A stretch of 64,000 bases of DNA, from contig NZ_LMEY01000009.1 of the NCBI RefSeq assembly GCF_001426665.1, forward strand, positions 1,006 through 65,005, in the 5' to 3' direction. Positions within the stretch are counted from its first letter, which is position 1; each line of letters starts with the position of its first letter. Positions 42,771-52,549 of this stretch are shown here, piece by piece. This DNA is from Rhizobium sp. Root1334. Lineage in GTDB: Bacteria > Pseudomonadota > Alphaproteobacteria > Rhizobiales > Rhizobiaceae. Position numbers and translations under genes: made by a program. The notes under the pieces are model-generated. The model worked only from the letters and a program-made list of their open reading frames with translations, did not search any database and was not told the origin of the DNA.

Positions 42771-44063
42771 ATGTTTGAACGGCTCTTCAAGCTGAGTGAG
42801 CACAATACGACGATCCGCACCGAACTGGTCGCGGGCGTCACGACATTTCTCACGATGTCGTACATCATCTTCGTCAATCCGGATATTCTGTCGACCACCG
42901 GCATGGACCGCGACGCCATCTTCGTCGCCACCTGTCTCGCCGCAGCGCTCGGTTCGATGATCATGGCGCTGGTCGCCAATTGGCCGATCGGCATGGCGCC
43001 TGGCATGGGCCTGAATGCCTTCTTCGCCTTCACAGTCGTTGCCGCCCTCGGCTTCACCTGGCAGCAGGCGCTCGGCGCCGTCTTCATCTCGGGCCTGATC
43101 TTCCTCTTCCTGACCGTGACGGGGATCCGCAGTTGGCTGATTCAGGGCATTCCGCATTCGCTGCGGAGTGCGATCGCCACCGGTATCGGCCTTTTCCTCG
43201 GCATCATCGCCCTTAAGAATGCCGGTATCGTCGTCGATAATCCGGCAACGCTGGTCGGCCTCGGCAGCCTCAAGGCCACCGGTCCGCTGCTGGCGATCTT
43301 CGGCTTCTTCGTCATTGCGGTGCTCGATGCCCTGAAAATTCGCGGTGCGATCCTGATCGGTATTCTTGCCGTCACCGTGCTGTCATGGATCACCGGCGTC
43401 AGCCAGTTCCAGGGTGTCGTTTCGATGCCGCCCAGCATGGCCCCGACCTTCCTGCAACTCGATATCGTCGGTGCACTGCATGGTGGCCTGGTCCATGTCA
43501 TCCTCGTCTTCGTTCTGGTTGAAGTGTTCGATGCGACGGGCACGCTGATCGGTGTCGCCAAGCGGGCCAACCTCATCCAGGAAGGCAAACCCAGCCGCCT
43601 CGGCCGCGCGCTTCTGGCAGACAGCACCGCCATCGTCGCCGGTTCGCTGATGGGTACCAGCAGCACCACGGCCTATGTCGAAAGCGCATCCGGCGTGCAG
43701 GCTGGCGGCCGTACTGGTCTGACTGCTCTGGTCATCGCCGTGTTGTTCCTCGCCTCGCTGTTCATCTCGCCGCTGGCTGCCTCGGTGCCCACGTATGCAA
43801 CAGCCCCGGCTCTGCTCTATGTCGCCGGCCTGATGATGCGCGAACTGACTGAAGTCGATTGGGAAGACCTGACCGAAGCCGCACCGGCAGCGCTGACAGC
43901 CCTTGCCATGCCCTTCACCTACTCGATCGCCAACGGCCTCGCCTTCGGCTTCATCAGCTATGTCGTCCTGAAAGCTTTCACTGGCAAATGGCGCGCCATC
44001 CACCCGGCCACTTTCATCGTCGCGGCTCTGTTCGTCATCCGCTTCGCGTTCTTCGCGGAGTGA
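42771..44063 (+). CDS. AzgA-type guanine/hypoxanthine permease
   Basis: 430 residues with about thirteen predicted helices. FKLSEHNTTIRTELVAGVTT and SYIIFVNPDIL at the N-terminus, APGMGLNAFFAFTVV and GTSSTTAYVESASGVQAGGR are signatures of the AzgA/PbuG family of proton-coupled purine base transporters in the inner membrane. GGGAGG six bases before 42771 fixes the start; a longer frame through the leader lacks family features. It supplies guanine and hypoxanthine to the guanine deaminase and xanthine dehydrogenase encoded downstream. Confidence 0.88.
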   Translation: MFERLFKLSEHNTTIRTELVAGVTTFLTMSYIIFVNPDILSTTGMDRDAIFVATCLAAALGSMIMALVANWPIGMAPGMGLNAFFAFTVVAALGFTWQQALGAVFISGLIFLFLTVTGIRSWLIQGIPHSLRSAIATGIGLFLGIIALKNAGIVVDNPATLVGLGSLKATGPLLAIFGFFVIAVLDALKIRGAILIGILAVTVLSWITGVSQFQGVVSMPPSMAPTFLQLDIVGALHGGLVHVILVFVLVEVFDATGTLIGVAKRANLIQEGKPSRLGRALLADSTAIVAGSLMGTSSTTAYVESASGVQAGGRTGLTALVIAVLFLASLFISPLAASVPTYATAPALLYVAGLMMRELTEVDWEDLTEAAPAALTALAMPFTYSIANGLAFGFISYVVLKAFTGKWRAIHPATFIVAALFVIRFAFFAE

Positions 44064-44118
44064 GTGCCACAACGAGGCGGCGAACAGCCGTCTCGTTTCA
44101 AGCGATCTGAATATAGTG

Positions 44119-44146
44119 CGGGCCGCATCCATCGCGGCCCGTTTTT
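44119..44146 (+). terminator. Intrinsic terminator after the purine permease gene
   Basis: CGGGCCGC/GCGGCCCG, eight paired bases with a seven-base loop, followed by five T, 55 bp after the stop. Confidence 0.85.
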
Positions 44147-44334
44147 ATATGGCAAGTTTGCTCTACCGCCGGTGGTTCAGGGGCGCTTTCATTGATCGAC
44201 CCTATTTCGGCCATGAGGTGCAAGAGAGGTTCGTCCGGATTGTGGATAGCGCCCGGCAGGTCCCGGCCAGGAGTGCTTCCTGGTGGACAGGATGATAAAC
44301 GAAATCGCAAGGGTGATGCGATCGGAGATTTCGG

Positions 44335-44754
44335 ATGGACCAGCGTGCTTATTCAATCGTGGCTCAAACGCCTTCTATAGAAGACTATCTGCATCTTCGT
44401 TCCGTGGCGGGGCTGAGCCCGTTCTCGCAAGAGGCAGCTGGCAAGGGGTTGGCGGGCACCGTTTTTTCCGCATTGGTTTTGTTCGAAGGCTCAACGATTG
44501 GGATGGGACGACTGATCGGGGATGGCGGTTGTTTCTTCCAGGTCGTGGACATTGCCGTTCATCCCGAACATCAGGGGCGCGGGCTTGGAAAGATGATCAT
44601 GAAAGCCATTATGGGGTATATCGAAAACGAGCTTCCTGTTTCCGCCTATGTCAGTCTGATCGCGGATGTGCCGGCAAATACGCTCTATGAAAAGTTCGGC
44701 TTCAAGGAAACTGCTCCAAGGTCTCTCGGCATGGCGTATCGCGTCGTGCGTTAG
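44335..44754 (+). CDS. GNAT-family N-acetyltransferase
   Basis: 139 residues. Acetyl-CoA binding motif VDIAVHPEHQGRGLGKMIM (QGRGLG loop) and the C-terminal YEKFGFKETAPRS typical of the fold. It transfers an acetyl group from acetyl-CoA to an amine; the substrate is unknown. GGAGA eight bases before the ATG supports the start. It is a single gene, isolated by a terminator upstream and a convergent neighbour downstream. Confidence 0.85.
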   Translation: MDQRAYSIVAQTPSIEDYLHLRSVAGLSPFSQEAAGKGLAGTVFSALVLFEGSTIGMGRLIGDGGCFFQVVDIAVHPEHQGRGLGKMIMKAIMGYIENELPVSAYVSLIADVPANTLYEKFGFKETAPRSLGMAYRVVR

Positions 44755-44896
44755 GATGAGCAGAAATGGCGCGTGCGTTACAGCGTTCAGTCATCTGCCA
44801 TGGCCGCCAGAACAATAAATAATGCCAGAGGCCCGGCGCCGGTTCCCGGCCGCCGGGCTTCGCACCCACCGATTTCGTGCCCTGCGCGTCAGTGCC

Positions 44897-45265
44897 TCAT
44901 TGCCAGTCAGCCATCTCATACAACGGCCGGATTTCGATCTCGCTCGGCCCCGGCATCGGGTTGGGGCAGCGCTTGACCCAGGCAACGGCCTCCTCCATGT
45001 CCTTGACGTCCCAGAGCCAGAAGCCGGCCACCAGTTCGCGGGCTTCGGCGAACGGTCCATCAATGACGGTGCGGCGAGATCCATCGAAGGCAACGCGCTT
45101 TCCCGCCGAGGAAGGTTTGAGGCCGTCCGCGTCGCGCAGGATGCCGGCATCGCGCAGTTCGTCGTTGAACTTGCCCATCGCCTCCATCATCGCATTCGTC
45201 TCGGCTGTTGGGAAAAAGCCCTTTTCGCTGTCTTCGGTCGCTTTCACGAGCACCATCACACGCAT
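44897..45265 (-). CDS. YCII-related (DGPF-domain) protein
   Basis: 122 residues, a small ferredoxin-like fold protein. MRVMVLVKATEDSE opening and VIDGPFAEARELVAGFWLWD, with the name-giving DGPF motif, then a C-terminal EIRPLYEMADW typical of the family. Members often sit with extracytoplasmic sigma factors but none is here; the biochemical role is unknown. AAGGAG before the ATG at 45265. Confidence 0.85.
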   Translation of the reverse strand: MRVMVLVKATEDSEKGFFPTAETNAMMEAMGKFNDELRDAGILRDADGLKPSSAGKRVAFDGSRRTVIDGPFAEARELVAGFWLWDVKDMEEAVAWVKRCPNPMPGPSEIEIRPLYEMADWQ

Positions 45266-45409
45266 CGTCTATCTCCTTGTTAGAACCGGCCTCAATGGCC
45301 GGTCATCCTAACGACGAACGGGCTTTTCGGAAATCGACATCGTCCCGCAGAATTTCTTGCCGGTCGAAAGTAAGCGTGGCTGGCCTTTTCTAACAGTGCT
45401 GGGAAGCGC

Positions 45410-45898
45410 TTAGCAGACCAAAAACGGTGCCTCGTAAAAATGCTCCTCCAGATTGATACCATCGCCGGCGCGGTCGACGACGGCGAAGTCGGAGACCCCA
45501 TCGAGCGGTGTCAGGATACCGTGCCAGACGTTGCGGCCGATATTGACGCCCTGTCCAGGTGCCGTCTTGAAGGCGATCGGTTCGCCCGGGCCATCCGGGG
45601 TCTCTTCGGCGACAACCACAAGAAAAGGATGTTCGCTGAGTGGTATGAATGCCTGGCTGCCGAACGGGTGCCGTTCCACCATGCCGAGTTCAAGCGGCAG
45701 CGGATAAGGCTCGCCGCGCAGCAGGCTGATCATCGGGCGGGCCTTTTCGCCGGTCGTCTCAATCTTGGCGAGATCATGATAACGCACACATTTACCTGCG
45801 TTGATCGGGAAATTGTGGGCGCCCTCGGTTTCCAGAACCTCACCGAAGGGGGCGAAGGCCTCGCGGGTCAATGGCCGGATATGGATCGTCTTCATCAT
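45410..45898 (-). CDS. allA: Ureidoglycolate lyase AllA
   Basis: 162 residues, standard family length. LTREAFAPFGEVLE at the start, VERHPFGSQAFIPL in the middle (cupin-type barrel) and NVWHGILTPLD near the active site. The enzyme splits ureidoglycolate into glyoxylate and urea, ending the urate branch of purine catabolism. GGGGGAG precedes the ATG, only eight bases after the end of the allantoinase fusion gene, so the two are cotranscribed. Glyoxylate made here can enter the glyoxylate carboligase encoded at 61738. Confidence 0.9.
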   Translation of the reverse strand: MMKTIHIRPLTREAFAPFGEVLETEGAHNFPINAGKCVRYHDLAKIETTGEKARPMISLLRGEPYPLPLELGMVERHPFGSQAFIPLSEHPFLVVVAEETPDGPGEPIAFKTAPGQGVNIGRNVWHGILTPLDGVSDFAVVDRAGDGINLEEHFYEAPFLVC

Positions 45899-45905
45899 CT
45901 CCCCC

Positions 45906-47324
45906 TCAGTTCGGCAGCATGTCGGTCAGACGCAGCAGCGCGATCCGCTCGACCTGACGGCAGGCCGTTTGAAATTCTGCCTGCCAGTCATTGCCGATGC
46001 GGCGTTGGAAGGCCGCCAGGATGTCGCTCTTGTCGAGGCCGCGCACGGCGATGATGAAGGGAAAGCCGAAGGTTTTGACATAACGGCCATTGAGCGTGTT
46101 GAACTGTTCGCGCTCAGCGTCTGTCAGAGCATCGAGGCCAGCGGATGCCTGTTCGCTGGTCGAGCTTTCGGTCAGGCGCTTGGCCTGCGCCAATTTCCCG
46201 GCGAGATCCGGGTGGGCGTTGAGCACCGCCAACCGCTCCGTTTCGCTGGCACCACGGAAGACGGCAGCCAATGCGGCATGCAGACCGATGGCGGTATCGT
46301 TGGCCGCTCCCAACTCGCCCGCAAAGGCGCGCCGGGCGATCCAGTCCGAATGTTCGAAGACGCCGCCGAAGCGGGCAATGAAGGTCTCTTCCGAAAGACG
46401 CGACGGGCGGCTGTCATTCGCCTTGAAGGGAAAGGTCTTAGCCCAATGATCGGCGATATCGATGCGCCGGGCGAGCCAGACCTGGTCATGGCTCTTCACG
46501 TAATCGATGAACCGGGCAAGGGCTGCGGCGCGTCCCGGCCGTCCAACAAGGCGGCAATGCAGGCCGATATTCATCATCTTTGGCGCCCCTTCAGCACCCT
46601 CTGCATAGAGCACGTCGAATGTGTCCTTCAGATAGCTGAAGAACTGGTCGCCGCTGTTGAACCCTTGGGGGGTGGCAAAGCGCATGTCGTTGGTATCGAG
46701 CGTGTAAGGAATGACCAGCTGGGGCTTGCCGCCATGCTCATGCCAGTAGGGCAGGTCGTCGGCATAGCTATCGGAGACATAGGCAAAGCCACCTTCCTCA
46801 CTGATGAGATCGACCGTGTTTTCCGAACAGCGGCCGGTATACCAGCCGCGTGGCCGCTCACCGGTCACCAGCGTGTGCAAGCGGATTGCCTCGGCGATCT
46901 GCTTGCGTTCCTCGGCCGGGTCCATGTCCTTGTGCTCGACCCATTTCAGCCCGTGCGAGGCGATTTCCCAGCCAGCACTCTGCATGGCTGCCACCTGTTC
47001 CGGGGAGCGTTTCAGGGCGGTTGCGACACCATAGACGGTGACGGGGACATCACGCTCGGTCAAAAGCCGGTGCAGCCGCCAAAAACCGGCGCGGGCACCG
47101 TATTCATAGATCGATTCCATGTTCCAGTGGCGCTGTCCCGTCCATGCGCTAGCACCGACGATTTCCGACAGGAAGGCCTCCGAGGCGATGTCGCCATGCA
47201 ACACGCAGTTTTCGCCACCCTCTTCGTAGTTGACGACGAACTGCACGGCGATGTGGGCACCGTCCGGCCAGGCAGCGTTTGGTGCGGTGGCGCCATAGCC
47301 CTGGAGATCGCGTGGATATCGCAT
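45906..47324 (-). CDS. puuE: Fused allantoinase PuuE and OHCU decarboxylase UraD
   Basis: 472 residues. About 1-305: polysaccharide-deacetylase-like, cofactor-independent allantoinase PuuE (MRYPRDLQGYG, NYEEGGENCVLHGD, EIASHGLKWVEH, RGWYTGRCSENT). About 310-472: UraD, with catalytic LNAHPDLAGKLA, LTESSTSEQ and KTFGFPFIIAVRG. UraD turns OHCU into S-allantoin, which PuuE opens to allantoate, so consecutive steps are on one chain in reverse order. GGGAGG before the ATG at 47324 decides the start; the same frame continues open for 1.6 kb over the divergent genes but is not coding there. Cotranscribed with allA. Confidence 0.9.
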   Translation of the reverse strand: MRYPRDLQGYGATAPNAAWPDGAHIAVQFVVNYEEGGENCVLHGDIASEAFLSEIVGASAWTGQRHWNMESIYEYGARAGFWRLHRLLTERDVPVTVYGVATALKRSPEQVAAMQSAGWEIASHGLKWVEHKDMDPAEERKQIAEAIRLHTLVTGERPRGWYTGRCSENTVDLISEEGGFAYVSDSYADDLPYWHEHGGKPQLVIPYTLDTNDMRFATPQGFNSGDQFFSYLKDTFDVLYAEGAEGAPKMMNIGLHCRLVGRPGRAAALARFIDYVKSHDQVWLARRIDIADHWAKTFPFKANDSRPSRLSEETFIARFGGVFEHSDWIARRAFAGELGAANDTAIGLHAALAAVFRGASETERLAVLNAHPDLAGKLAQAKRLTESSTSEQASAGLDALTDAEREQFNTLNGRYVKTFGFPFIIAVRGLDKSDILAAFQRRIGNDWQAEFQTACRQVERIALLRLTDMLPN

Positions 47325-47392
47325 GAAATCATTCCTCCCAAAACGTTCGATTGGCCGATTTCTAACCGCAAATCGCACGCGCCATTCCCCCT

Positions 47393-47409
47393 CAAAATTT
47401 TGAAAGTCT
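47393..47409. promoter_or_regulatory. Purine-cluster promoter motif with TCAAAATTTTGA palindrome
   Basis: An exact 12-bp palindrome at 47393-47404 ?within AAAATTTTGAAAGTCT? in the divergent region between puuE-uraD and hiuH. The word recurs with one change upstream of the purine permease (42520-42535), and its TTTTGAAAGT part upstream of puuD (53521-53533). Confidence 0.45.
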
Positions 47410-47489
47410 CGAACGATCCGCCCGCTACTACAGGGAAGTGGAATGACGGATAGTGGCCGAATGAATGCAGTCTTCGGGAGGTGAAACGC

Positions 47490-47849
47490 ATGCAATCTGG
47501 AACAGCCGGCCGGCTGACGACCCACGTGCTCGACACGGCGCTTGGCAAGCCTGCCGAGAACCTGCGCATCGATCTCTTCCGCATCGACGGCGAGCGCGCC
47601 GTAGAGATCGGCTCGACCCGCACCAATGATGACGGCCGCTGCGATGCGCCGCTGCTCAGCGGCGATGCCATGAAGCCCGGGACCTATGAGCTGCGCTTTT
47701 ACGCCGGCGATTATCTCGGCCAGACGGATGGCGAGATCGCATTTCTTAACATCATCCCCATTCGCTTCGGCATCGCGGATGTGTCGGCGCACTATCATGT
47801 GCCGCTGTTGCTGTCGCCCTACAGCTATTCGACCTATCGCGGGAGCTAA
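47490..47849 (+). CDS. 5-hydroxyisourate hydrolase (transthyretin-like)
   Basis: 119 residues, usual size. [17 protein letters not shown] (catalytic His in THVLD) and the C-terminal hallmark YSTYRGS. It hydrolyses 5-hydroxyisourate, the product of urate hydroxylase, to OHCU in the cytoplasm. GGGAGG precedes the ATG at 47490. It starts the unit hiuH-xdhA-xdhB-xdhC and diverges from puuE-uraD, whose product takes the next step. Confidence 0.92.
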   Translation: MQSGTAGRLTTHVLDTALGKPAENLRIDLFRIDGERAVEIGSTRTNDDGRCDAPLLSGDAMKPGTYELRFYAGDYLGQTDGEIAFLNIIPIRFGIADVSAHYHVPLLLSPYSYSTYRGS

Positions 47850-47852
47850 GCC

Positions 47853-49328
47853 ATGACCGTCCAGATCCGCAGCTCCATCCGCTTCCTGCTCAATCATCGT
47901 CAGGTCGAGCTCTCCGCCGTCTCGGCGGTTCAGACTCTGCTCGATTTCCTGCGGCTTGACCGCAATCTGCGCGGCACCAAGGAAGGCTGCGCCGAAGGCG
48001 ACTGTGGTGCCTGCACCGTACTGGTTGGCCGCCTGCTGGATGGCCGCCTGAAGTATGAATCGGTCAACGCCTGCATCCGGTTCGTCGGCTCGCTTGACGG
48101 CTGCCATATCGTGACGGTGGATTCGCTCGCCGTGCCGGGCGGCCCGCTGCATCCGGTGCAGCAGGCCATGGTCGATACGCACGCTTCGCAATGCGGCTTC
48201 TGCACGCCCGGCTTCGTGATGTCGCTCTATGGGCTGTGGATGGAAAACCCGAAGCCGTCGGTCGCGGAGATCGAGAAGGCGCTGCAGGGCAATCTCTGTC
48301 GCTGCACGGGCTATGCCGCCATCCTGCGCGCCGCCGAGGCAGTCTCGGTGATCGGCGACCTCGACCGTGATCCGCTGGTTGCGGAACGCGCTAAGATTGT
48401 CGAGAAGCTGGAAGCGTTGAAGGACGGCAAGCGCGTCGAGATCGGTGAAGGCTCCGAGCGTTTCCTGCTGCCGGCTTCGGTCGATGATCTCGCCGAAATC
48501 TATGAGGCGGAGCCGAAAGCCCGCATCGTCGCCGGTTCCACCGATGTCGGTCTGTGGGTGACGAAGTTCATGCGCGATATCGCGCCGGTCGTGCATCTCA
48601 GCCATCTCGACGAGTTGCGCCGCATTGCCGTCGATGAGGCCGGCATCACCTTTGGCGCCGGTGTCAGCTACACCGAATCCTTTCCGCTGATCGCAAAACA
48701 TTTCCCTCAGCTCATCGAGTTGTGGAACCGAATCGGCGGCCAGCAGGTGCGCAACATGGGTACGATCGGCGGCAACATCGCCAACGGTTCGCCGATCGGC
48801 GATACGCCGCCGGCGCTGATCGCGCTCGGTGCGTCCGTCGTGCTGCGCAAGGGCAAGATTAGCCGCTCTGTGCCGCTCGAAAGCTTCTTCATCGAATATG
48901 GCAAACAGGACCGCCAACCTGGTGAATTTGTTGAGGCCGTGCGCATTCCATTCCTGAACGAAAACGCCCTTTACGCTGTCTACAAGATCACCAAGCGGCT
49001 GGACGAGGACATTTCCGCCGTCTGTGGCGCCTTCCGCCTGACCTTCGATGAGAATGGCGAAATCTCCGATGCCGTGATCGCCTATGGCGGCATGGCCGGA
49101 ACGCCGAAGCGGGCCGACAATGCCGAAGCGGCGTTAATCGGAGCGGATTGGACGGAAGCCACCGTAGAAGCTGCCATGGCGGCACTCGGCAAGGATTACA
49201 CGCCGCTCACCGACTGGCGGGCATCTGCCGATTACCGGCTGCTGGTGGCACAGAACCTCTTGCGCCGCTTCTATCTGGAAACGCAGGGCGATGAGCCGGT
49301 GCGGCTTGACCGCAAGCAGGCTGTGTGA
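47853..49328 (+). CDS. xdhA: Xanthine dehydrogenase small subunit XdhA (2Fe-2S and FAD)
   Basis: 491 residues. First 2Fe-2S cluster in GTKEGCAEGDCGACTVLVG (about 43-61); second in QCGFCTPGFVMSLYGLW and LCRCTGYAAI (about 110-155). FAD domain from about residue 195 (VAGSTDVGLWVTK, GTIGGNIANGSPIGD). It passes electrons from the molybdenum subunit to NAD+. Starts four bases after hiuH. Confidence 0.92.
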   Translation: MTVQIRSSIRFLLNHRQVELSAVSAVQTLLDFLRLDRNLRGTKEGCAEGDCGACTVLVGRLLDGRLKYESVNACIRFVGSLDGCHIVTVDSLAVPGGPLHPVQQAMVDTHASQCGFCTPGFVMSLYGLWMENPKPSVAEIEKALQGNLCRCTGYAAILRAAEAVSVIGDLDRDPLVAERAKIVEKLEALKDGKRVEIGEGSERFLLPASVDDLAEIYEAEPKARIVAGSTDVGLWVTKFMRDIAPVVHLSHLDELRRIAVDEAGITFGAGVSYTESFPLIAKHFPQLIELWNRIGGQQVRNMGTIGGNIANGSPIGDTPPALIALGASVVLRKGKISRSVPLESFFIEYGKQDRQPGEFVEAVRIPFLNENALYAVYKITKRLDEDISAVCGAFRLTFDENGEISDAVIAYGGMAGTPKRADNAEAALIGADWTEATVEAAMAALGKDYTPLTDWRASADYRLLVAQNLLRRFYLETQGDEPVRLDRKQAV

Positions 49329-49335
49329 GGAGAAG

Positions 49336-51675
49336 ATGATGAACGTCATGCAGCCCATCAATCGCATCCGCGGCGGCGTCCACGAAAACGAACGCCACGA
49401 ATCCGGCCACAAGCATGTGACGGGAACCGCTGAATATATCGACGATATTCCCGAGCCCGCTGGCACCCTGCACGCCTATCTCGGCCTGTCGCAGCGCGCC
49501 CATGCGCAGATCCTGTCGATCGATTTTGATGCCGTCAAATCCGCCCCCGGCGTGATCGGTGTGCTGACGGCAGACGATATTCCCGGCGAAAACGATGTCA
49601 GCCCGGCGCACAAGCATGATGACCCGGTCTTTGCGACCGGCAAGGTCGAATTCCACGGCCAGCCGATCTTTGCCGTCATCGCCGAAACCCGCGATGCGGC
49701 CCGCCGGGCTGCTGCCAAGGTCAAGATCGAGTATCAGGACCTGCCGCATGTCACCGACGTGCTCGAAGCGGCCGCCGCCAATTATCCGCTGGTCATCGAT
49801 CCCCTGAAGCTGGAGCGCGGCGATATCGCTGCGGGATTTGCCAAGGCAAAAAACATTCTCGAAGGCGAGATGCGCATCGGCGGGCAGGATCATTTCTACC
49901 TCGAGGGCCAGATTTCCTTTGCCATTCCAGGCGAAGACGACGAAATCACGCTCTATTCCTCGACCCAGCATCCAAGCGAAACCCAACATATGGTCGGCCA
50001 GGTGCTTGGCGTCGCTTCCAATGCCGTCACCATCAATGTGCGGCGCATGGGTGGCGCTTTCGGCGGCAAGGAAACCCAGGCCAATCTGTTTGCCGCCGTC
50101 GCAGCGCTCGCCGCGAAGAAATACCGCTGCGCCGTCAAGATCCGTCCGGACCGCGACGACGACATGAGCGCGACCGGCAAGCGCCATGATTTCCATGTCG
50201 GCTACAAGGTCGGTTACGACGACGACGGTCGCATCGAAGCGGTCGATGCGACCTTCTCGGCCCGTTGTGGCTTCTCGGCCGATCTCTCCGGCCCGGTCAC
50301 CGACCGCGCGCTGTTTCATGCCGATAACTGCTATTTCTATCCACATGTCCGGCTGCGGTCGCGGCCGTTGAAGACCAATACCGTCTCGAACACCGCGTTT
50401 CGTGGTTTCGGTGGCCCGCAGGGCATGGTCGGCGGCGAGCGGATGATCGAGGACGTCGCCTATGCGCTGGGCAAGGATCCGCTCGAAATCCGCAAACTGA
50501 ATTTCTACGGTGGCGAGGGGCGTAACCTGACGCCCTATCACCAGACCGTCGAAGACAACATCATCGGCCGCATCATCGAGGAACTCGAAACCTCCTGCGA
50601 TTACGCGGCGCGGCGCGAGGCGGTTCTGGCTTTCAACCGCAAGAGCAGCATCATCAAGCGCGGCATCGCGCTGACGCCGGTCAAGTTCGGCATTTCTTTC
50701 ACCAAGACGGAGTATAACCAGGCCGGCGCGCTGGTGCATGTCTATGCCGATGGATCGATCCATCTCAACCACGGCGGCACCGAGATGGGGCAGGGGCTCT
50801 ATACTAAGGTGGCGCAGGTGGTGGCCGACGAATTCCAGGTCGATCTAGACCGGATCAAGGTGACCGCGACAACGACCGGCAAGGTGCCGAACACCTCGGC
50901 GACGGCGGCGTCTTCCGGCTCCGACCTCAACGGCATGGCCGCCGCCAATGCGGCCCAGCAGATCAAGGCGCGGCTGGTGACCTTTGCGGCCGAGCGCTGG
51001 AATGTCAGCGAAGCCGACGTCGCGTTCGAGCCGAACACGGTCCGCGTTGGCGCCGAGCGCATTGCCTTTTCGGAGTTCATCAAGATCGCCTATGGATCCC
51101 GTATCCAGCTTTCGGCTGCGGGCTTTTACAAGACGCCGAAAATTCACTGGAACCGCGCCGAAGGCCGGGGGCGTCCGTTCTTCTACTACGCTTACGGCGC
51201 GTCGTGCTCCGAGGTCAGCGTCGATACGCTGACCGGCGAATACCAGGTCGACCGCGTCGATGTGCTGCACGATGCCGGCAAGTCGCTCAATCCGATCCTC
51301 GATATCGGCCAGGTCGAGGGTGCCTTCGTGCAGGGCATGGGCTGGCTGACGACCGAGGAACTGTGGTGGGATGGCAAGGGGCGGCTCAGAACCCATGCAC
51401 CGTCCACCTACAAGATCCCGCTCGCCTCTGACCGGCCGCGCATCTTCAACGTCAAGCTCGCCGAATGGTCCGTCAACCGCGAAGAGACGATCCGCCGTTC
51501 CAAGGCGGTCGGCGAGCCACCGTTCATGCTGCCGATCTCGGTGCTGGAAGCAATCTCGATGGCGGCGGCGAGCGTTGCGGAGTATCGTATTTCACCGCGC
51601 ATTGATGCGCCGGCGACGCCGGAGCGGGTTTTGCTCGGCATCGAGCGGATGCGCCGCGCGGCAAGAAACGGGTGA
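49336..51675 (+). CDS. xdhB: Xanthine dehydrogenase large subunit XdhB (molybdopterin)
   Basis: 779 residues. Molybdopterin-binding motifs GGAFGGKETQ, AFRGFGGPQGM and GGTEMGQGLYTKVAQV, and the active-site glutamate region KAVGEPPFMLPISVLEAI near the C-terminus. It oxidises hypoxanthine and xanthine to urate. Two adjacent ATGs (49336, 49339) follow GAGGAG; either may be used. Complexes with XdhA in the cytoplasm and needs XdhC for cofactor insertion. Confidence 0.92.
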   Translation: MMNVMQPINRIRGGVHENERHESGHKHVTGTAEYIDDIPEPAGTLHAYLGLSQRAHAQILSIDFDAVKSAPGVIGVLTADDIPGENDVSPAHKHDDPVFATGKVEFHGQPIFAVIAETRDAARRAAAKVKIEYQDLPHVTDVLEAAAANYPLVIDPLKLERGDIAAGFAKAKNILEGEMRIGGQDHFYLEGQISFAIPGEDDEITLYSSTQHPSETQHMVGQVLGVASNAVTINVRRMGGAFGGKETQANLFAAVAALAAKKYRCAVKIRPDRDDDMSATGKRHDFHVGYKVGYDDDGRIEAVDATFSARCGFSADLSGPVTDRALFHADNCYFYPHVRLRSRPLKTNTVSNTAFRGFGGPQGMVGGERMIEDVAYALGKDPLEIRKLNFYGGEGRNLTPYHQTVEDNIIGRIIEELETSCDYAARREAVLAFNRKSSIIKRGIALTPVKFGISFTKTEYNQAGALVHVYADGSIHLNHGGTEMGQGLYTKVAQVVADEFQVDLDRIKVTATTTGKVPNTSATAASSGSDLNGMAAANAAQQIKARLVTFAAERWNVSEADVAFEPNTVRVGAERIAFSEFIKIAYGSRIQLSAAGFYKTPKIHWNRAEGRGRPFFYYAYGASCSEVSVDTLTGEYQVDRVDVLHDAGKSLNPILDIGQVEGAFVQGMGWLTTEELWWDGKGRLRTHAPSTYKIPLASDRPRIFNVKLAEWSVNREETIRRSKAVGEPPFMLPISVLEAISMAAASVAEYRISPRIDAPATPERVLLGIERMRRAARNG

Positions 51676-51681
51676 TTGGAC

Positions 51682-52545
51682 ATGGCCACCAAGCGCGAAG
51701 ACATCAGGGATTTCCTGCGCCGCGAGCCGGGCTGCGTGTTCGTCGAAGTGACGGGTGCCGCCGGTTCGACGCCGCGTGATACCGATGCCTGGATGCTGGT
51801 GGCGGCCGAAGGCCTGTTCGGGACCATTGGCGGCGGTCAGTTGGAATATATGGCCATTGACCATGCGCGCCGCAGCCTGCGGCAGGGCGTGCCTGCCGAA
51901 GAGATGAACGTTCCGCTCGGCCCGGAAATCGGCCAGTGCTGCGGCGGCCGTGTCGGGCTTTCCTTCACGCAGATGAGCCCCGAACTTTCCACATTCCTCA
52001 TTGCGCGCAGCGATCGCGAGATGGCCGCCCGGCCTCACGTCTATGTGTTTGGCGCCGGTCATGTCGGCGATGCACTGGCGATGGCCTTGTCGCTGGTGCC
52101 CTTGCGTATCGTGCTTGTCGATACCCGCGAGGACGAACTGGCTGCTTCGACGGTTCCCGGTATCGAAACCTGCCTGACGGCGATGCCGGAGGCGGTGGTG
52201 CGCGACGCTCCGGCCGGAAGTTCCTTCGTTATCCTCACCCATGACCACGCGCTCGATTTCCTGATCGCCGCGGAAGCCCTGCGCCGCGACGATGCCGCCT
52301 ATGTCGGCATGATCGGCTCGAAGACGAAGCGCGCGACGTTCAAGAATTGGCTCTCCCGCGAGGTTGGGCGCCCGGAACTGTTCGACCGCCTGATCTGCCC
52401 GATCGGCGGCACGGCGGTGAAGGACAAGCGCCCGGCGGTGATTGCTGCGTTGGCGGCGGCGGAAGTGATGGCCGCAGCGCTCAATCATGATTCAGGCGCA
52501 ACTGATGTGGTCCGGAGCAGCCGCTTCACGGTGAGCGCCCGATAA
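51682..52545 (+). CDS. xdhC: Xanthine dehydrogenase accessory protein XdhC
   Basis: 287 residues. GGGQLEYMAIDHARR and CCGGRVGLSF in the N-terminal part, then a Rossmann fold (FGAGHVGDALAMAL) and YVGMIGSKTKRATFKNW. It binds molybdenum cofactor, helps sulfurate it and delivers it to XdhB. Start 51682 lies six bases after xdhB. Last gene of the unit; it converges closely with a LysR gene (4 bp). Confidence 0.9.
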   Translation: MATKREDIRDFLRREPGCVFVEVTGAAGSTPRDTDAWMLVAAEGLFGTIGGGQLEYMAIDHARRSLRQGVPAEEMNVPLGPEIGQCCGGRVGLSFTQMSPELSTFLIARSDREMAARPHVYVFGAGHVGDALAMALSLVPLRIVLVDTREDELAASTVPGIETCLTAMPEAVVRDAPAGSSFVILTHDHALDFLIAAEALRRDDAAYVGMIGSKTKRATFKNWLSREVGRPELFDRLICPIGGTAVKDKRPAVIAALAAAEVMAAALNHDSGATDVVRSSRFTVSAR

Positions 52546-52549
52546 CGCT

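Noticed and set aside
45801..47453. 550-residue plus-strand frame over allA and puuE-uraD
   Set aside because: Shadow frame; both minus-strand genes have family motifs and ribosome sites.
47325..48917. Open frame extending puuE-uraD upstream to about 1003 residues
   Set aside because: The extension is antisense to hiuH and xdhA, shows no family motifs, and a strong GGGAGG site marks the start at 47324.
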